DNA from: Alcaligenes faecalis
GTDB taxonomy: Bacteria; Pseudomonadota; Gammaproteobacteria; Burkholderiales; Burkholderiaceae_B
Direction of reading: 5' to 3'
Length of the DNA: 64,000 bases
NCBI RefSeq assembly: GCF_041521385.1
Contig: NZ_CP168006.1
Coordinates: 1,738,979-1,802,978 of the forward strand
The notes beneath the pieces were generated by a model. The model was not told the origin of the DNA. It made no database searches and saw only the letters and a list, made by a program, of their open reading frames with translations. Of this stretch, positions 38,253-48,181 are shown piece by piece. A program made the translations under genes and the position numbers. Positions within the stretch are counted from its first letter, which is position 1. Each line of letters begins with the position of its first letter.

Positions 38253-41021
38253 ATGTCGAACAAGAAACGCCCTATCTATCTGCTGGTGCAGATGGCCTTG
38301 CTAAGCCTTTCCCTACCGGGTATCGCCCATGCAGAACCCGATAACACACTGGAGCAATGGCGCACAAAAGAGTACAAGCGCCAATCTGGCCTGGACATGA
38401 TCAATGCGGCTAAAGCCTACTCGCTGGGCTTTACGGGCAAGGGCGTGACAGTCGGCTATCTGGACTCGGGAATTGAAGCCAAACACCCAGAGTTTGCGGG
38501 TGCCATTGCGGGCGGCTTTGACTTCACCACCAATACTCCCTACACCAATACCCAAGGGGTGGACTCAGACGACGACATACCCGGCCATGGCTCTCATGTT
38601 GCTGGAATTATCGGTGCACGTCGCGATGGCGTCGGCATGCACGGTGTTGCCTTCAACAGCCAGCTCTTTGCCGTTGCTTACGCCGAAAACAAGAATTCCC
38701 TAACCCCCGAAGAAGAAGCCGCGTACGACGACCGTGAGTTTTCCAGAAGCTGGAATTATCTTGCTCAGTTCAAACTGCCCATTATCAATAACAGCCTAGG
38801 ACTCAATGACTGCAGTGACTCCTATGACCCACCTTGCCATATCCTGGAGTATGGCTCAGCACAAGGTGCTCTGGACTGGCAGCCCTTGATTATTGATTCC
38901 TTCAGGAACAGCGTAGAAGCGGGCACCTTGATGGTGTTTGCCACCGGTAATGAGCAACAAGACCACCCCGATTTCATGGCTGGCTCTCCTCACTGGTTTC
39001 CCGAACTTAAAGACAATTGGCTGGCCGTCACAGCCCTGGATGAACACGGCAATCTAGCCTCCTATGCCAATAAATGCGGCGTCGCTGCTGAATGGTGTTT
39101 GTCCGCCCCCGGTGGCGAGAATCCCGGTATCTACTCCGTCAACTCTGATGGTGGCTATGCCTATGCGGGCGGCACCTCCATGGCATCCCCACACGTCGCA
39201 GGCGGTGCTGCCCTGGTGAAAGAAGCCTTTCCCTATTTCACGGCGTATCACCTGCAGCAAACCTTGCTAACGACCGCAACGCCTCTGGGTGACCCAAGCA
39301 TTTACGGTTGGGGCCTGATGAATGTGGGCAAGGCAGTCCAAGGGCCAGCGCAATTCACCCGTCTGTTCGATGTAGACACGCTGGGCTACCACTCCACCTT
39401 CGCCAATGACATCAGCGGCACAGGCGGCCTGCATAAGCGCGGCTCCGGCTCCCTGGAGCTGACGGGCAATAACAGCTATACCGGCGACACCACCGTCAGC
39501 GGAGGGCGTCTGGCCGTCAATGGCACACTGGCTTCTTCCGTGACTGTTGAACGTGAAGGAACACTGGGCGGTTCCGGTACAGTCGCTCAAGTCGATAACT
39601 ACGGCACACTGGCTCCGGGCAACTCGGTTGGCACGCTGACCGTCAGCGGCGACTACACCGCCCATGCCGGTTCAGTGCATGAATTGGAAGTTGGCCCTGC
39701 AGGTGCCACCGATCGTTTAGTAGTAGGTGGTGCCGCCCATATCGACGGCACACTAAAGCTGGCCGGTGGCCCTTTCCGCCAGAACGTGGCCTATGCCTTT
39801 CTGGATGCGGCCAATGGGGTGACGGGTCAGTACAGCCACATCACTTATGACATGGCCTTCCTGTCGCCCACCCTGCTCTACGGCCCCAGCCTGTCCTTGC
39901 TGATCAAACGCAATGACACGCCGTTTGCTGCGTTTGCCAATACAAGTAACCAGAAAGCCGTAGCCACGGCCTTGGATACTGGCTCGGATCAACCGCCCGC
40001 TGCAATGGCTGAACTGTATAACACCGTACTCAATGCGCAGTCCGGGCAGGTTGCAGGCTATATGGAGCAACTACAAGGCCAAATCCATGCAGGCACCACC
40101 TCGGCACTGCTCAGCAATGGCGACCTGCTGCCCCGCACCTTGGGCAAACAAGCCTCGGGCGCACGTAATACAACCGGCAAAAAGACCGTCCTGTGGGCAG
40201 AGGTGATCCACCAACAGCGTGATCTGGACGGTGACGACAACAGCCAGGATGTTCGTCATAAAGTCGGGGGTCTGTTCCTCGGTGGTGATACCGCCATCGG
40301 TGAGCAAGGCTGGCGCATGGGGGCCGCTCTGGGCTATCTGGAAAACCGCATCAAGCTGGATGATCGCCGTCAGACATCACGCAGCAATAGCTACAGCGCA
40401 GCCCTGTACGGAACACAGGCTTGGGACATGGGTTCGGGTAGCCTGAACCTGCTGGCCGGTGGCGCTTACACCCGCCATAGCCTGGACAGCGAGCGTTCTA
40501 TCTCTGTTCACCAAAGCGAAACACTAAAAGCGGACTACAAAGCACACAGCATTCAAGCCTTTGCCCAGTTGGGTTACCGCATGCCCGTCAGCCCCCGCTC
40601 CAGCGTCGAGCCCTATGCCAGTATCAATTGGCACCAACTGCGTCACGGCGCCTTTAGCGAATCAGGCGGTCAGGCGGCATTGCGAGGCGACTCCCAACGT
40701 CAGAACCTGAGCACTGTCACGCTGGGACTGCGGGGTAGCACGGAGCTGGACTTGTCTAAAACCACCTTATCCCTAAGCGCCGGTTTAGGCTGGCGTCATG
40801 CCCTGGGCGACACCACACCCGAACGTGAACTGGCCTTTGCCGCCCTGCCCGGCAGCAACTTCCGTATCAGCGGCGCACCTATCGCCAAAAATGCCGCTGT
40901 TGCCGAGTTGGGCGCAGAGCTGAAAGCAGGCAAGAGCACATCCTTCGGCCTGAACTACCAGGGGCAGTTTGGCCGCAATCAGGATCATGCCGGCTCCTTG
41001 TTCATGAAAGTGCGTTTCTAA
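38253..41021 (+). CDS. Subtilisin-like serine protease autotransporter
   Basis: A type Va secreted protease of 922 aa. Signal peptide at residues 1-27 (LLSLSLPGIAHA before the cleavage site). Peptidase S8 domain at ~45-350 with catalytic D71 (GYLDSGIEAKHPE), H112 (PGHGSHVAG) and S309 (GGTSMASPHVAGG), plus the oxyanion asparagine region ATGNEQQ. Next comes a passenger-associated repeat (LTGNNSYTGDTTVSGGRL, then GTLAPGNSVGTLTVSGDYT), and the C-terminal autotransporter beta-barrel (~640-922) ending in the outer-membrane signature LFMKVRF. It resembles SphB1 or similar surface proteases of Bordetella. The ATG has AGAGAGGAAGAG just upstream. Confidence 0.93.
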   Translation: MSNKKRPIYLLVQMALLSLSLPGIAHAEPDNTLEQWRTKEYKRQSGLDMINAAKAYSLGFTGKGVTVGYLDSGIEAKHPEFAGAIAGGFDFTTNTPYTNTQGVDSDDDIPGHGSHVAGIIGARRDGVGMHGVAFNSQLFAVAYAENKNSLTPEEEAAYDDREFSRSWNYLAQFKLPIINNSLGLNDCSDSYDPPCHILEYGSAQGALDWQPLIIDSFRNSVEAGTLMVFATGNEQQDHPDFMAGSPHWFPELKDNWLAVTALDEHGNLASYANKCGVAAEWCLSAPGGENPGIYSVNSDGGYAYAGGTSMASPHVAGGAALVKEAFPYFTAYHLQQTLLTTATPLGDPSIYGWGLMNVGKAVQGPAQFTRLFDVDTLGYHSTFANDISGTGGLHKRGSGSLELTGNNSYTGDTTVSGGRLAVNGTLASSVTVEREGTLGGSGTVAQVDNYGTLAPGNSVGTLTVSGDYTAHAGSVHELEVGPAGATDRLVVGGAAHIDGTLKLAGGPFRQNVAYAFLDAANGVTGQYSHITYDMAFLSPTLLYGPSLSLLIKRNDTPFAAFANTSNQKAVATALDTGSDQPPAAMAELYNTVLNAQSGQVAGYMEQLQGQIHAGTTSALLSNGDLLPRTLGKQASGARNTTGKKTVLWAEVIHQQRDLDGDDNSQDVRHKVGGLFLGGDTAIGEQGWRMGAALGYLENRIKLDDRRQTSRSNSYSAALYGTQAWDMGSGSLNLLAGGAYTRHSLDSERSISVHQSETLKADYKAHSIQAFAQLGYRMPVSPRSSVEPYASINWHQLRHGAFSESGGQAALRGDSQRQNLSTVTLGLRGSTELDLSKTTLSLSAGLGWRHALGDTTPERELAFAALPGSNFRISGAPIAKNAAVAELGAELKAGKSTSFGLNYQGQFGRNQDHAGSLFMKVRF

Positions 41022-41032
41022 TCAGGACAAAA

Positions 41033-41065
41033 GACACGGGCCTGACAGTACGTCAGCTCCGTGTC
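41033..41065 (+). terminator. Hairpin downstream of the autotransporter
   Basis: GACACGG plus CTGAC (41033-41039, 41042-41046) pair with GTCAG plus CCGTGTC (41052-41056, 41059-41065), with one 2-nt internal mismatch. No T-run follows. It is 12 bp past the stop and likely ends transcription or protects the mRNA end. Confidence 0.55.
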
Positions 41066-41084
41066 TGATCAAGCAGACAGGCAT

Positions 41085-41120
41085 GAAAAAACCCTGCGAT
41101 GCTCAGAAGGCATGGCAGGG
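41085..41120 (-). terminator. Intrinsic terminator of apt
   Basis: On the minus strand CCCTGC and GCAGGG (complements of 41115-41120 and 41092-41097), with an inner ATGC/GCAT pairing, are followed by a T-run (complement of A at 41085-41091). It lies 41 bp past the apt stop. Confidence 0.8.
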
Positions 41121-41161
41121 ACTCAGGCTACAAACCCAAACCGGCTACGGCCGGTTAAGCA

Positions 41162-41713
41162 TTAGCGATCAGATTCGTTAAAGCTACAGACAGTGTAAAC
41201 CGACAGGCCAGAATCCTTAACGGCTTGGGAACCGCCCAACTCGGGTAGATCGATAATCGCGGCAGCTTCCACCACGTTGGCACCCAGGCGCTGCAGCAAA
41301 CGAGCCGCCGCCAGCAATGTACCACCGGTCGCAATCAGGTCGTCAATCAGCAGGACGCGCTGACCAGGACGCACGGAATCGGTGTGCATCTCGACGCTGG
41401 CATTGCCATATTCCAGGGAATATTCTTCGGCCACGGTATTGAAAGGCAGCTTGCCCTTTTTACGCACTGGCACAAAACCCAGGTTCAACTCATAGGCCAG
41501 AACCGAACCCACGATAAAGCCGCGTGCATCCACACCCGCCACCAGATCCAGTTTTTGTCCCATATAACGGTAGACAAACAGGTCAATCAGCACGCGGAAG
41601 GAGCGTGGGTCCTGCAAGACGGTGGTGATATCGCGGAACGTCACCCCTGGCTTGGGCCAATCCGGCACATTGCGAATGATTTGACGGATGTACTGGGTGG
41701 GATCAATTTGCAT
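41162..41713 (-). CDS. apt: Adenine phosphoribosyltransferase Apt
   Basis: Purine-salvage enzyme converting adenine and PRPP to AMP in the cytoplasm. The 183-aa protein has the type I PRTase layout: [20 protein letters not shown] (near residue 14), [30 protein letters not shown] and the PRPP-binding loop [20 protein letters not shown] (near 121). The start MQIDPTQ matches the family; upstream in-frame residues do not. It follows cydC by 170 bp on the same strand and probably has its own promoter. Confidence 0.95.
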   Translation of the reverse strand: MQIDPTQYIRQIIRNVPDWPKPGVTFRDITTVLQDPRSFRVLIDLFVYRYMGQKLDLVAGVDARGFIVGSVLAYELNLGFVPVRKKGKLPFNTVAEEYSLEYGNASVEMHTDSVRPGQRVLLIDDLIATGGTLLAAARLLQRLGANVVEAAAIIDLPELGGSQAVKDSGLSVYTVCSFNESDR

Positions 41714-41883
41714 GTCAAAGCTTCTACAACAAAAAATCCGGGCGCGAAGGGCGCTCTTGGATACGTTGCAAGTGTACACAATTGGTCAGCCGCAACAAGG
41801 GCTCACCCGGCTTGTGCCCGTAAGTTGTACTAATACGACGCGATTGATCCAAAATCCCGGCAGACTTGACCCGAAGCATCCTT

Positions 41884-43578
41884 TTAGTTTGGCCCTAAAG
41901 TATTTATTAGTGTGCCGGGTTTACGCTGCAAACGACCCGCTTCAAACTGATAAACGCTATCGACCAAAGGCAGTAAACGGGTGTCGTGGGTGGCCATGAT
42001 CACGGTTTTCCCACGCGCCGCGGCCAGAATATCCTGCATCAAAGCCTGACTGGTTGGGCCATCCAGGCTGGCCGTAGGCTCATCCAGAAACCAGATATGA
42101 GCGGACGACAAAAGCACACGCGCCAGACACAGGCGGCGCTGCTGCCCCAAGGATAATTGCTGCCCACCCTCGCCCAGCCAGGTATCCAGTCCTTGGGGCA
42201 AATCACGTACCATACTGTCCAGTTGAGCATCGTGAAGAACCTGCCAGATTTGTTGCTCCGAAGCTGTCGGTTCTGCCAGCAATAGGTTATCGCGCACCGA
42301 GCCAAGAAACAGCGGTGAGTCCTGTGCCAGCAAGGCGCAGTGATCAAACCAGCTAGCGCGACTCCAGTCCTGGGCCACCTCACCCTCTACCAAATACTGC
42401 TGGCCCGAGGCAGGCAACAAGCGCATCAGCACACTCAGCAAGGTGGACTTGCCCGAACCGCTAGGCCCAAAAATGGCAATATGCTCACCGGGCCTAACCT
42501 GTAGCGACAACTGATCCAGCACCGGTTGCGAACCGTAGGCAAAGCTCAGATCTTTAATTTCCAGAGAGGCCGGCTTATCCAGCACAATCGCCTGCCCTTG
42601 CTCCGGATCGGTTTCCTCGGGTTCATCCAGAATCGTCAGCAAACGATGACTGGCCGCCTGCACTTCTCCCAAACGGGACGCGCCGCGCATCATCGGGGCC
42701 ATGATCTCAAACAAACCCAACAATGCCAAAACCAAACCAACCCATAAAGGGCCGCTCATCGTCTCCAAATTGACCTGCTGGGCGCCTACCAACAAGCAGG
42801 TCATCAGGGCCACCCCCATCAACACCTGTTGGGAAAACTGCCCGACAATGCCCCAGCCATTGCTGCGCAAACGGGCCTGCCCCAACTCTTGATTAAGCTT
42901 GTCCACTTGCTCCTGCACGGTACCCGCAGCGGCAAACACCTGAATATCGGCATAGGCACGAATGGCCTGATGCACCAGAACACGTTGGCGATTTTCCAGC
43001 TGATGCACGCGTTGGGCCGCACGGCCAGCACCACGGGCACAGATATACGGAATTAAACAGGCGGCGATCAGCAGGCAGGCCAAAATCAACCAGGCCCACC
43101 AAAACAGCCAGGTTTGCAGCACCGCGCTAAAGACCAGACCGGCCACCACCGCCGTAGTCAGCGGCACCAGAATCAGCAGGAGCACCAAATCCAGCACAGC
43201 GATATCAGCGGTCAGGGTAGAAGCCAACTCCCCATCCCGAAATTGGGCCAAGCGCGACTGACTGAACCGGCTCAACCGTCCAAAAACCAGAGTCCGAATG
43301 CGTACTTGCAAATCCAGGGTCAGGGCATGCCCCACCACCCGTTCCAGGTACCGGGAGGCAATACGCCAGAAAGACAGGCCACGGATCATGGCCGAGGGGC
43401 CAAACAGATTGAATACGACGCCTAGAGCCGCCAGGAAAGCACTGCTTAGGAACCAACCCGCCACCCCCAGAAGGCTCACACCTGCAGCCACCGTACTGAT
43501 CGCCAACAGAACCGTAAACAAGACGGCACCGCGTCGCGCGCGCAAGCTGGAACCTAAAAGACGAAACCACGCTTTCAT
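41884..43578 (-). CDS. cydC: Heterodimeric ABC exporter subunit CydC
   Basis: Half-transporter that pairs with CydD to export glutathione and cysteine (or, by newer work, heme-related substrates) to the periplasm, needed for cytochrome bd assembly. The 564-aa protein has an N-terminal six-helix membrane domain and a C-terminal ATPase with Walker A GPSGSGKSTLL, Walker B WFLDEPTASLDG, and the signature LSLGQQRRLCLARV (LSLGQ rather than the usual LSGGQ, common in such half-transporters). The ATG overlaps the cydD stop as ATGA, so the two are translationally coupled. The 14 further in-frame residues upstream overlap cydD and were excluded. Confidence 0.95.
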   Translation of the reverse strand: MKAWFRLLGSSLRARRGAVLFTVLLAISTVAAGVSLLGVAGWFLSSAFLAALGVVFNLFGPSAMIRGLSFWRIASRYLERVVGHALTLDLQVRIRTLVFGRLSRFSQSRLAQFRDGELASTLTADIAVLDLVLLLILVPLTTAVVAGLVFSAVLQTWLFWWAWLILACLLIAACLIPYICARGAGRAAQRVHQLENRQRVLVHQAIRAYADIQVFAAAGTVQEQVDKLNQELGQARLRSNGWGIVGQFSQQVLMGVALMTCLLVGAQQVNLETMSGPLWVGLVLALLGLFEIMAPMMRGASRLGEVQAASHRLLTILDEPEETDPEQGQAIVLDKPASLEIKDLSFAYGSQPVLDQLSLQVRPGEHIAIFGPSGSGKSTLLSVLMRLLPASGQQYLVEGEVAQDWSRASWFDHCALLAQDSPLFLGSVRDNLLLAEPTASEQQIWQVLHDAQLDSMVRDLPQGLDTWLGEGGQQLSLGQQRRLCLARVLLSSAHIWFLDEPTASLDGPTSQALMQDILAAARGKTVIMATHDTRLLPLVDSVYQFEAGRLQRKPGTLINTLGPN

Positions 43579-45275
43579 GCCGTCAGAACTCCTTGGGCAA
43601 TGTGTAACTGGTTCGAGCACATGGCCGCCAGCTCCTGATCATGCGTGGCTACGACCAGACAGCGTCCCTGACAAAAACGCAGAATGTTACCCATAACACG
43701 ATCCCGTGTCGCCGCATCCAGCCTGGAGCTGGGCTCATCCAGCAGCACGACATGGGGATTGGTCAAGAACAGGCGAGCCAGAGCCAGGCGCTGAATCTGC
43801 CCCCCGGACAGGCCAAAGCCCCCTTCGCCCAGCTCGGTTTGCAAACCTTGAGGCAAAGCTTGTACGAACTCGGCCGCACAGGCTTGTTCCAAGGCTTGCC
43901 ACAATTGCTCATCACTGGCTTGTGGCGCTGCCAAACGCAGGCCGTCAGCAATCGTACCCATGGCTAAAAAAGCTTGTTGAGAAATCAGCACAACCCCATC
44001 GTGACGCGTCAACAAACGCCCGGCTGTATCACTGTTACGCAGCAGGATTTCGCCCTGCGCCAAAGGGCGCAAACCAATCAGGCTTTCCAGCAAACTGGTT
44101 TTGCCCGAGCCACTGGCCCCCAACACCGCATAAGACTGATTGATATAGAGTTGCAGACTGGGCACTTCCAGCAAGGTCCCCTGCCCGCCCAACTGTGGTA
44201 AATGCAGACGTCGCAACACCAAGACCGGCAAGTTCGGAAAAACAGTTTCAACGTCTGCACGAGCAGAAGCAGCGGGAATCAAGTCTTGACCCAGACTCGC
44301 CCACAGTCTGTCGACCTCTACCGCAGCCGCACGTGCCGCTGCCCGGTCATGATAATTGGCAGCTAATTGGCGCAAGGGCTGATACGCCTCTGGAGCCAGA
44401 AGCAAGCAGAACAAGCCCTGCTGCAAGCTGACACCGGCAAAGGATTCACCCAGATAGCCCAGATAACCCAAACCAATATAAACAGCGATCCCGGCCACAC
44501 CCAATGCCGCAAAGAACTCCAGCACCGCCGATGACAAGAACGCGATGCGTAGCACTTTCATGGTGCGTGTGCGCAGCTCCTGACTGGCCAGCTCCACACG
44601 CTGCAACTCGTCCTGCCCCCGCCCCATCAGGCTCAAGGTAAAAATTCCGCGCAGACGGTCTGCAAAAAAGCCTGACAGGCGCAAGGTTGTTTGTTGTTGC
44701 TCTCGGCTGGCAGCCTCCGCGCCCCAACCCACCAGGGCCATGAACAAAGGAATCAGAGGCGTGCTCAACAAAAGAATCAAGGAGACAATGCCATCGACCG
44801 GCAAGACTGCCAGCACCAGTGCCAAAGGCACCAGGGCCGCCGCCGCCATACAAGGGATGTAGCGTGTCACAAAGCCATCCAGGGCTTCGATTTGCGTGAT
44901 CAAACTAGTAGAAAGCTCGCCGCTATTGCTGGCCCGCAAACGCGGCATCGTACTGCGGAACAGTCGGGCAAACAGCTCGGAGCGTAACCCTTGCTTCAGT
45001 TGTTCTGAAACCTTTTGCGCACGGCGCTCGCCCAAAGCGGAAATAGCAGCACGCAGCAGTAAGAGTGCGGCCACCATCAAGATAGAGAAAAGCTGCCCTG
45101 TCCAGGGCAGGCCATCGACCACAATTGCCTGCACGATCTTTGCCAGCAACCAGGCCTGGGGAATCAGTAAGGCGCCGGCCAGCACGGGGGCCAGCATGGA
45201 AGCCCGCAAAGCCGTGCGGGCGCGGCTGGAGAATTGCCCCAGCCATTGTTGCGCCGTTGGACTCTGTAGTGTCAA
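43575..45275 (-). CDS. cydD: Heterodimeric ABC exporter subunit CydD
   Basis: CydC partner, 566 aa, with a six-helix transmembrane domain (residues ~20-320; LAKIVQAIVVDGLPW and NSGELSTSLITQIEALDGFVTRY are recognisable) and a nucleotide-binding domain with Walker A LGASGSGKTSLLESL, signature LSGGQIQRLALARLF and Walker B VVLLDEPSSRLDA. The order cydA-cydB-cydX-cydD-cydC on one strand means the enzyme and its assembly factor are made together. Its start lies directly after the cydX stop without a gap. Confidence 0.95.
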   Translation of the reverse strand: MTLQSPTAQQWLGQFSSRARTALRASMLAPVLAGALLIPQAWLLAKIVQAIVVDGLPWTGQLFSILMVAALLLLRAAISALGERRAQKVSEQLKQGLRSELFARLFRSTMPRLRASNSGELSTSLITQIEALDGFVTRYIPCMAAAALVPLALVLAVLPVDGIVSLILLLSTPLIPLFMALVGWGAEAASREQQQTTLRLSGFFADRLRGIFTLSLMGRGQDELQRVELASQELRTRTMKVLRIAFLSSAVLEFFAALGVAGIAVYIGLGYLGYLGESFAGVSLQQGLFCLLLAPEAYQPLRQLAANYHDRAAARAAAVEVDRLWASLGQDLIPAASARADVETVFPNLPVLVLRRLHLPQLGGQGTLLEVPSLQLYINQSYAVLGASGSGKTSLLESLIGLRPLAQGEILLRNSDTAGRLLTRHDGVVLISQQAFLAMGTIADGLRLAAPQASDEQLWQALEQACAAEFVQALPQGLQTELGEGGFGLSGGQIQRLALARLFLTNPHVVLLDEPSSRLDAATRDRVMGNILRFCQGRCLVVATHDQELAAMCSNQLHIAQGVLTA

Positions 45276-45416
45276 TCAGACCTCGATATCTGCTTTAGCC
45301 TTGGAGGCGGCTGCATTTTGCAACGCCGTGTTTTCACGCAGCTCGAACCACATCGCATTCAGGATGGAGAATGCGCAGGCCAGACCCAAACCTAGAACCC
45401 AAGAGAAGTACCACAT
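45276..45416 (-). CDS. cydX: Cytochrome bd small subunit CydX
   Basis: A 46-aa single-pass membrane protein (MWYFSWVLGLGLACAFSILN then AMWFELRE) of the CydX/YbgT family, needed for stability of cytochrome bd oxidase. The characteristic MWYFSWxLG start and the helix of about 20 hydrophobic residues are clear. It is too short for routine gene finding but well supported by AGGAGG a few bases upstream of its ATG and by its place between cydB and cydD. The tail of ~20 charged and alanine-rich residues is longer than in E. coli CydX. Confidence 0.95.
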   Translation of the reverse strand: MWYFSWVLGLGLACAFSILNAMWFELRENTALQNAAASKAKADIEV

Positions 45417-45430
45417 ATGCGCTGGCCTCC

Positions 45431-46582
45431 TTAATAAGAATGAGAAGAGTCTTTCATGCTGGCAACCGACACCTTGCCACGCATTACGCTGTATACCCAG
45501 GAGGTATAGAGCACGATGATCGGCAAGAACACCAAAGTCACCAGCAACATGATCCACAAAGTCAGATGACTGGCTGAGGCATCAAACAAGGTCAGGCTGG
45601 AGCCTGGGTTCAAGGACGAAGGCAAGAGGAAGGGGAAAACCGCAAAGCCAAAGGTCAGAATGATGCCGGCCAGCGCCAGGGACGAGAACAGCAGGGCCAG
45701 CAAACCACGGCCACGACCAGCCAGCAATGCGCCCAGCAGCAGACCTGCGAAACCGACAATCGGTGCTGCCCACAAAGCAGGCCAGGTCCGGTAATTGGCC
45801 AGCCAGGCGCCTTCCACCATCTCGACCGTCTTTCCAATGGGGTTGGACATGGCGTGAGCCACTTCGGGCCAAGGCATGCTGTAGCCATTCATGGCGCTAA
45901 TCCACCAGCCACCGGCAGCAAAAGCTACGATGGACAACAACCCCAAAGGCATGGCCCAGGCACGCGCACGACGAGCCACATGATCACTTCCCTTCCAAGC
46001 GACCACCACCGCTCCTTGGAATGCCAACATCAAGACACTGAGCAAACCACACAGGATAGCGAAAGGCTGGAACAGACCGAAGAAGTTGCCTTCGTACATC
46101 GGGCGCAACGTCGTTTCGTCAAAGCCGAACGGAACGCCCAGCATGACGTTGCCAATGGCTACCCCGAACACCAGGGCACAAACCAGACCGGAAGCGGTCC
46201 AGATCGCGTCCCAGTTGCGACGCCAACGTGACGAGCTAAGCTTGCTACGGTACTTGATGGCCACCGGGCGCACGATCAAGGCCACCAAAAGCAGCATCAT
46301 GGCCAAGTAAAAGCCCGAGAAAGCCATGGCATACAACAGGGGCCAGGCCGCAAAAGCGACCCCTCCAGCCACGATCAACCAGACCTGGTTACCTTCCCAG
46401 ACCGGGCCAATCACGTTGTACAGCGTGCGCCGTTCGTCATCACTGCGGGCAACCAGTGGCAACACCATGGCCACCCCAAGGTCAGCCCCGTCCATGATGG
46501 CAAATGCCGCCAACAAAACGCCCAGCAGCAACCACCAGATGATGCGCAAGGTGTCGTAATCGAGAAGAATCAAGTTATCCAT
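45431..46582 (-). CDS. cydB: Cytochrome bd ubiquinol oxidase subunit II (CydB)
   Basis: The second structural subunit of the bd-type quinol oxidase, a microaerobic, high-affinity terminal oxidase. The 383-aa protein starts with DYDTLRIIWWLLLGVLLAAF and the marker FAIMDGADLGVAMVLPLV (near residue 27), followed by GPVWEGNQVWLIVAGGVAFAAWP (in ~57-79), all hallmark CydB segments; eight to nine hydrophobic helices follow. It follows cydA by 15 bp, and cydX comes 14 bp after it. Confidence 0.97.
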   Translation of the reverse strand: MDNLILLDYDTLRIIWWLLLGVLLAAFAIMDGADLGVAMVLPLVARSDDERRTLYNVIGPVWEGNQVWLIVAGGVAFAAWPLLYAMAFSGFYLAMMLLLVALIVRPVAIKYRSKLSSSRWRRNWDAIWTASGLVCALVFGVAIGNVMLGVPFGFDETTLRPMYEGNFFGLFQPFAILCGLLSVLMLAFQGAVVVAWKGSDHVARRARAWAMPLGLLSIVAFAAGGWWISAMNGYSMPWPEVAHAMSNPIGKTVEMVEGAWLANYRTWPALWAAPIVGFAGLLLGALLAGRGRGLLALLFSSLALAGIILTFGFAVFPFLLPSSLNPGSSLTLFDASASHLTLWIMLLVTLVFLPIIVLYTSWVYSVMRGKVSVASMKDSSHSY

Positions 46583-46597
46583 GATGGTTCCCCCTCC

Positions 46598-48181
46598 TTA
46601 ACCGCGCAGCAACGGAGCGTTGCGCGAACCATAAGACAAAGCGGAAGGTGTGACGGTCTCGCCAGCCTCGTCCGGACCTTTGCGAATTGAATGCAGCATG
46701 ACCTTGATACCAATCACCGCCAGGGTGCCGTAGAGCAACAGGAAGATCGTCATACTGATCATCAAGTCTACAAAGGACAAGCCAGAGGCCGCGTAGTAAG
46801 TCGGCAAGACACCTTCGATCGCCCAGGGCTGGCGTCCGAATTCAGCCACAAACCAGCCGCACTCGATCGCAATCCAAGGCAGGGGAATGCTCCAGACTGC
46901 TGCTTTAAGCAAGCGCGGGTGACGTTGCAGACGATCACGCGATGCCAGGAAGAAGGCCACACCAAAGAACAGAATGAAGTACAGACCCAAAGCCACCATG
47001 ACGCGGAAGCTCCAGAACAAAGGCGCAACCTGCGGCACCGTATCCCAAGCCGCCTGTGCGATGGTATCGGTATCGGCCTTGGTGATGTCGTCCGTATAAC
47101 GCTTGAGCAGCAAGGCATAGCCCAAGTCTTTCCAGTTATTGTCAAAGACGCGACGGGCCTCGAGATTGCCCGCATCAGCACGCACCAACTGAAGAGCCTC
47201 ATAGGCGCGCAAGCCATTGGCAATGCGGATCTTGGCATGCTCGACCAGCTCATTGATTCCCAGCATGGGAGTACTGACTGAGCGCGTCCCGATTAAACCC
47301 ATCACCCATGGAATTTCCACAGCGAAGCGGTTTTCACGGGCCTCCTGATCAGGCCAGGCCAGAAGATTGAAACTGGCCGGGGCCTCCTCGGTTTCCCACA
47401 TGGATTCCATGGCGGCAATCTTCATTTGCTGATGCTCAGTGGTCAGATAACCACTTTCATCACCCAGCACCACCACGGACAGGGATGCCGCCAAGCCGAA
47501 ACTGGCCGCTACCGTCATCGAACGCTTGGCCAGATCAATGTGACGGCCGCGCAGCAGGTACCACGCACTGATGCCCATGATGAACATGGCACCCAGAACG
47601 TAACCGGCACTGACAGTATGAACAACTTTGGCTTGTGCGACAGGATTGAGAATGACCTCGGCAAAGTCGGTCATTTCCATACGCATGGTGTGGGGGTTAA
47701 AGATGGCACCGACCGGGTTCTGCATCCAACCATTGGCGACCAGAATCCACAAGGCCGATAGATTGGTACCGATGGCAACCAGCCAGGTAACGATCAGGTG
47801 TCCCAGTTTGGAGAGGCGATCCCAGCCGAAAAAAAACAGGCCGACAAAGGTAGCTTCCAGGAAGAAAGCCATCAATCCTTCAATGGCAAGCGGCGCTCCG
47901 AAAATATCGCCTACATAGTGACTGTAATAGGCCCAGTTCATGCCGAACTGAAACTCCATCACAATCCCGGTGGCAACACCCAGGGCAAAGTTAATGCCAA
48001 AGAGCACGCCCCAGAACTTGGTCATGCGGCGCCAGATGGCTTTGCCCGTCATGACATAGACGCTTTCCATGATGGCCAGCAAAAAAGACAGGCCCAGCGT
48101 CAAGGGTACAAACAAAAAGTGAAACATCGCGGTGGAAGCAAATTGCAACCGCGATAAGGTAACGACATCCAGATCAATCAT
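46598..48181 (-). CDS. cydA: Cytochrome bd ubiquinol oxidase subunit I (CydA)
   Basis: Catalytic subunit with hemes b558, b595 and d, oxidising ubiquinol and reducing oxygen without pumping protons. The 527-aa length corresponds to the long-Q-loop (E. coli-like) type. Visible are [20 protein letters not shown] (residues ~9-28, with heme ligand His), [20 protein letters not shown] (near 75; the frame reads EFQFGMNW), the quinone-binding region near residues 245-260 and the [13 protein letters not shown] signature (near 440). The first codons overlap the end of the GbsR-type regulator by 8 bp, so the two are in one transcription unit. Confidence 0.97.
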   Translation of the reverse strand: MIDLDVVTLSRLQFASTAMFHFLFVPLTLGLSFLLAIMESVYVMTGKAIWRRMTKFWGVLFGINFALGVATGIVMEFQFGMNWAYYSHYVGDIFGAPLAIEGLMAFFLEATFVGLFFFGWDRLSKLGHLIVTWLVAIGTNLSALWILVANGWMQNPVGAIFNPHTMRMEMTDFAEVILNPVAQAKVVHTVSAGYVLGAMFIMGISAWYLLRGRHIDLAKRSMTVAASFGLAASLSVVVLGDESGYLTTEHQQMKIAAMESMWETEEAPASFNLLAWPDQEARENRFAVEIPWVMGLIGTRSVSTPMLGINELVEHAKIRIANGLRAYEALQLVRADAGNLEARRVFDNNWKDLGYALLLKRYTDDITKADTDTIAQAAWDTVPQVAPLFWSFRVMVALGLYFILFFGVAFFLASRDRLQRHPRLLKAAVWSIPLPWIAIECGWFVAEFGRQPWAIEGVLPTYYAASGLSFVDLMISMTIFLLLYGTLAVIGIKVMLHSIRKGPDEAGETVTPSALSYGSRNAPLLRG

